A program made the translations under genes and the position numbers. Under the pieces are notes generated by a model that was not told where the DNA came from, did no database searches, and saw only the letters and a list, made by a program, of their open reading frames with translations. A stretch of 35,469 bases of DNA. Source: Nocardia abscessus NBRC 100374 (GTDB taxonomy: Bacteria; Actinomycetota; Actinomycetes; Mycobacteriales; Mycobacteriaceae). Positions 33,352 through 35,469 of the stretch are shown here, one piece after another. Positions within the stretch are counted from its first letter, which is position 1, and each line of letters starts with the position of its first letter. Where the stretch lies: positions 1-35,469 of the forward strand of contig NZ_BAFP01000008.1 of NCBI RefSeq assembly GCF_000308455.1, written 5' to 3'.

Positions 33352-35469
33352 ACGAGTCCGAACCCGGCCACGGGCAGCCTGACGTCCCCGGGGCCGCGCA
33401 CGGAGGTGTCCCCGCCGCCGGTGTGCAGGCGTCGGGGCAGCGGTCAGTCGCGGTCGGCGGGAACGCCGGCGTGGTCCAGACCGGGGACAACTCCCTGATC
33501 GTGCATCTGTCGGCGGAGGCGTGGCAGCCCATCGCCGAGGTCGAGGCCCCACCCGGGATCGACAATCTGCCGGTGTATCCCGGCCACGGGTTCGTCGGCC
33601 GCGCCGGCGAACTGGGCAAGCTCGACACCGTGCTGGCCGAGCCTGGGCGGGTGGTGGTGCAGGCGGTGCACGGTCTGGGCGGGATCGGCAAGAGCACCCT
33701 TGTCGCGCACTGGGCCGCTACCCGCCCCCACGGCCACCGTCCGATCCGGTGGATCACCGCCGATACCGCTGCCGAGATCCGGCAAGGGCTGGCGAAGTTC
33801 GCCGCCGCGCTGCAACCCGCGCTGGCTCAAGGGCTGAAGGTCGAGCCACTGGCCGAGCGGGCCCTGCAGTGGCTGGCCACCCACACCGGGTGGCTGCTGA
33901 TCCTCGACAACGTCAACGACCTCACCGACATCAACGAGGTCCTCGCCGGCACCGGTACCGGTGGCCGCATCATCATCACCAGCCGACGCTCCACCGGATG
34001 GAAGCCCGGCACCGCCATCGTGCGCCTGGACGTGCTCGAACCCGACGAATCCCAGCGGCTGCTCACCGGCCTGCTCACCGCGGCAGGCCCCCGCGACAGC
34101 GACGGCGCCGCCGAACTGTGCGCCGAGCTGGGACATCTGCCGCTGGCGATCGAGCAAGCCGGCGCGTATCTGGCGCAGAACCCGCTCACCACGCCACGGG
34201 ATTACCTGCAGCTGCTGGCCGACTATCCGGCCGCCATGTACGAGCAAGCGGCGGTCGATGTCGACCCTGAGCGCACCATCGCCCGGATCTGGCGAGTGAC
34301 CCTCGACCGCATCACCACCCGCCAACCGGCCGCTGCCGACCTGCTCCGCACCCTGGCCTGGTATGGCCCCGAAGCTATCCCTCTCACCCTGTGCCAGAAC
34401 CTGGCCGACCCGCCCACCCTCAACGCTGCGCTCGGGGTGCTCACCGCCTACAGCATGATCACTCCCGACCCGGCTACCAACAGCGTGTCCATCCACCGCC
34501 TGGTCCAAGCCGTCGCCCGCACCTCCGATCCCGGCGACCCCCACCGCAGACCGGACTTCATCGAGCGCGCACACATCAGCGCCGCGGCCAGTCTGTATCT
34601 TGCGTTGCCTCCACGGGAAGATCCCGTCACCTGGCCGGCCTGGCGTGCCCTGCTCCCCCACATCGATGCACTCCTCAGCCGCACCACCACCGACACCACC
34701 GCCATCGCAGCCATCCTCAACGCCACCGCACTCTTCTTCCTTGACCAAGGAACGTTCCTTCGCGCAATTGAGTACCTCCACCGAGCCCTCACCGCTCGTG
34801 ATCAGATTGTCGGACCCGACCATCCCGACACCTTGAACTCCCGCCACAATCTCGCCGGCGCCTACCGGGCGGCGGGGCGCACTTCGGAGGCGATCGAGCT
34901 GTTGGAGCAGGTCCTCACCGCCCGCGAGGGGATCCTCGGTGCCGAGCACCCCGACACCTTGGGCAGCCGCAACAACCTGGCCGGTGCTTACAAAGCTGCG
35001 GGGCGAACTGCGGAGGCGATCGAGATGTACCAGCAGGTCCTCACCACCGCGGTCACGATTCTTGGACCCGACCACCCCCACACCCTGAGCACCCGCAACA
35101 ACCTCGCCCACGCTTATCAAGCTGCGGGGCGAACCGCGGAGGCGATCAAGTTGTTGGAGCAGGTCCTCATCGACCGCGAGCGGATCCTCGGTGCCGAGCA
35201 CCCCGACACCTTGGGCGGCCGCAACAACCTCGCCCACGCTTATCAAGCGGCGGGGCGAACCGCGGAGGCGATCGAGCTGTACGAGCAGGTCCTCACCGCC
35301 CGCGAGCGGATCCTCGGCGCCGAGCATCCCGACATTCTGACCTCCCGTAACAACCTCGCCAGCACCTATCAAGCGGCGGGGCGAACCGCGGAGGCGATCG
35401 AGCTGTTGGAGCAGGTCCTCACCAACGCGGTCAGGATTCTTGGACCCGACCACCCCCACACCCTGAGCA
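33348..35469 (+). CDS. NB-ARC/TPR STAND NTPase (NLR-like), 3' end outside the window
   Basis: The gene starts at a GTG in a GTGA overlap with the membrane-protein gene and runs off the right edge after 707 codons. Residues 27-53 carry the shared motif (RSVAVGGNAGVVQTGDNS). An NB-ARC domain follows: P-loop VHGLGGIGKST (about 108-118), Walker B WLLILDNVN, sensor-like GRIIITSRR and GHLPLAIEQAGAYL as the GLPL motif. A winged-helix-like region and at least five kinesin-light-chain-type TPRs of 42 residues complete the visible part, each with the core DTLxSRNNLAxAYxAAGRTAEAIEL. STAND NTPases of this build work as switches: the TPRs sense a ligand, the NTPase oligomerises, and the N-terminus passes the signal on. 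There is no N-terminal catalytic effector, which suggests that signalling goes through the shared motif to the membrane protein. Confidence 0.88.
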   Translation, partial: MNESEPGHGQPDVPGAAHGGVPAAGVQASGQRSVAVGGNAGVVQTGDNSLIVHLSAEAWQPIAEVEAPPGIDNLPVYPGHGFVGRAGELGKLDTVLAEPGRVVVQAVHGLGGIGKSTLVAHWAATRPHGHRPIRWITADTAAEIRQGLAKFAAALQPALAQGLKVEPLAERALQWLATHTGWLLILDNVNDLTDINEVLAGTGTGGRIIITSRRSTGWKPGTAIVRLDVLEPDESQRLLTGLLTAAGPRDSDGAAELCAELGHLPLAIEQAGAYLAQNPLTTPRDYLQLLADYPAAMYEQAAVDVDPERTIARIWRVTLDRITTRQPAAADLLRTLAWYGPEAIPLTLCQNLADPPTLNAALGVLTAYSMITPDPATNSVSIHRLVQAVARTSDPGDPHRRPDFIERAHISAAASLYLALPPREDPVTWPAWRALLPHIDALLSRTTTDTTAIAAILNATALFFLDQGTFLRAIEYLHRALTARDQIVGPDHPDTLNSRHNLAGAYRAAGRTSEAIELLEQVLTAREGILGAEHPDTLGSRNNLAGAYKAAGRTAEAIEMYQQVLTTAVTILGPDHPHTLSTRNNLAHAYQAAGRTAEAIKLLEQVLIDRERILGAEHPDTLGGRNNLAHAYQAAGRTAEAIELYEQVLTARERILGAEHPDILTSRNNLASTYQAAGRTAEAIELLEQVLTNAVRILGPDHPHTLS
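34785..35469 (+). repeat. 126-bp tandem repeats encoding TPRs
   Basis: Units start at 34785, 34911, 35037, 35163, 35289 and 35415, each 126 bp with a GTCCTCACC-like beginning and a GCGGGGCGAACCGCGGAGGC-like core. Later units are nearly identical at the DNA level, which implies recent duplication or gene conversion within the sensor domain. Confidence 0.9.

Noticed and set aside
33444..35459. 671-codon minus-strand frame opposite the NTPase gene
   Set aside because: Its repeated VGVLGTEDPLAG-like pattern is only the complement of the TPR repeats.
24000..35469. Second att copy of the tRNA 3' end within the window
   Set aside because: I looked for the GGGTTCGATTCCCCC and AGGCGGCTCCA segments downstream and saw none, so no right end is annotated.

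Overview
The window is high-GC actinobacterial DNA, most likely Nocardia or a close relative in the Mycobacteriales. The main reason is gene order. From the left end to about 23.9 kb the genes follow, in mirror orientation, the Mycobacterium tuberculosis segment that I recall as Rv3667 down to Rv3644c: acs, the dpp peptide transporter, a Fic-like protein, a HAD-IB phosphatase, the 6C small RNA, ssd, the tad pilus genes, a DEAD/DECH helicase, cspA, topA and the clamp-loader delta-prime gene. This comparison is from memory; no search was run.

Core half (1-23,880). An acs fragment diverges from a four-gene peptide ABC importer (lipoprotein, two permeases, double ATPase). After a degenerate Fic-fold protein and a minus-strand HAD phosphatase comes the 6C sRNA, recognised by hairpins with C-rich loops. 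It is followed by two DnaA-box 9-mers just upstream of ssd-tadA-tadB-tadC. The pilin/pseudopilin part of the tad cluster is interrupted by non-coding DNA: a cytochrome P450 relic between tadC and the pilin gene, and an array of about six 95-99 bp tandem repeats between the two TadE-like genes. Then come the MrfA/Hrq1-type helicase (minus), cspA, topA, a DinB-fold gene, a junk-like interval with an alpha/beta-hydrolase relic and 38-bp repeats, the delta-prime gene, and tRNA-Thr(CGT).

Accessory half (23,880-35,469). A tyrosine recombinase starts 115 bp after the tRNA, which marks the tRNA as an integration target. What follows looks like an integrated island: a zinc-motif/coiled-coil protein behind a perfect 21-bp inverted repeat, a frameshifted membrane protein, a secreted protein coupled to a protein with a divergent cold-shock-like domain, a degenerate second recombinase, a four-helix membrane protein and a ribbon-helix-helix regulator, most of them ending in clear hairpin terminators. 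About 1.8 kb of nearly gene-free sequence with small acidic peptide ORFs leads to the most interesting locus. There, a two-helix membrane protein with two copies of a motif (RSVAVGRDAGPISTGDN type) at its C-terminus overlaps by 4 bp with an NB-ARC/TPR (NLR-like) NTPase carrying one copy of the same motif at its N-terminus. This layout matches bacterial NLR/effector pairs that signal through shared short motifs, so it is a candidate immune or cell-death module. The NTPase runs off the right edge.
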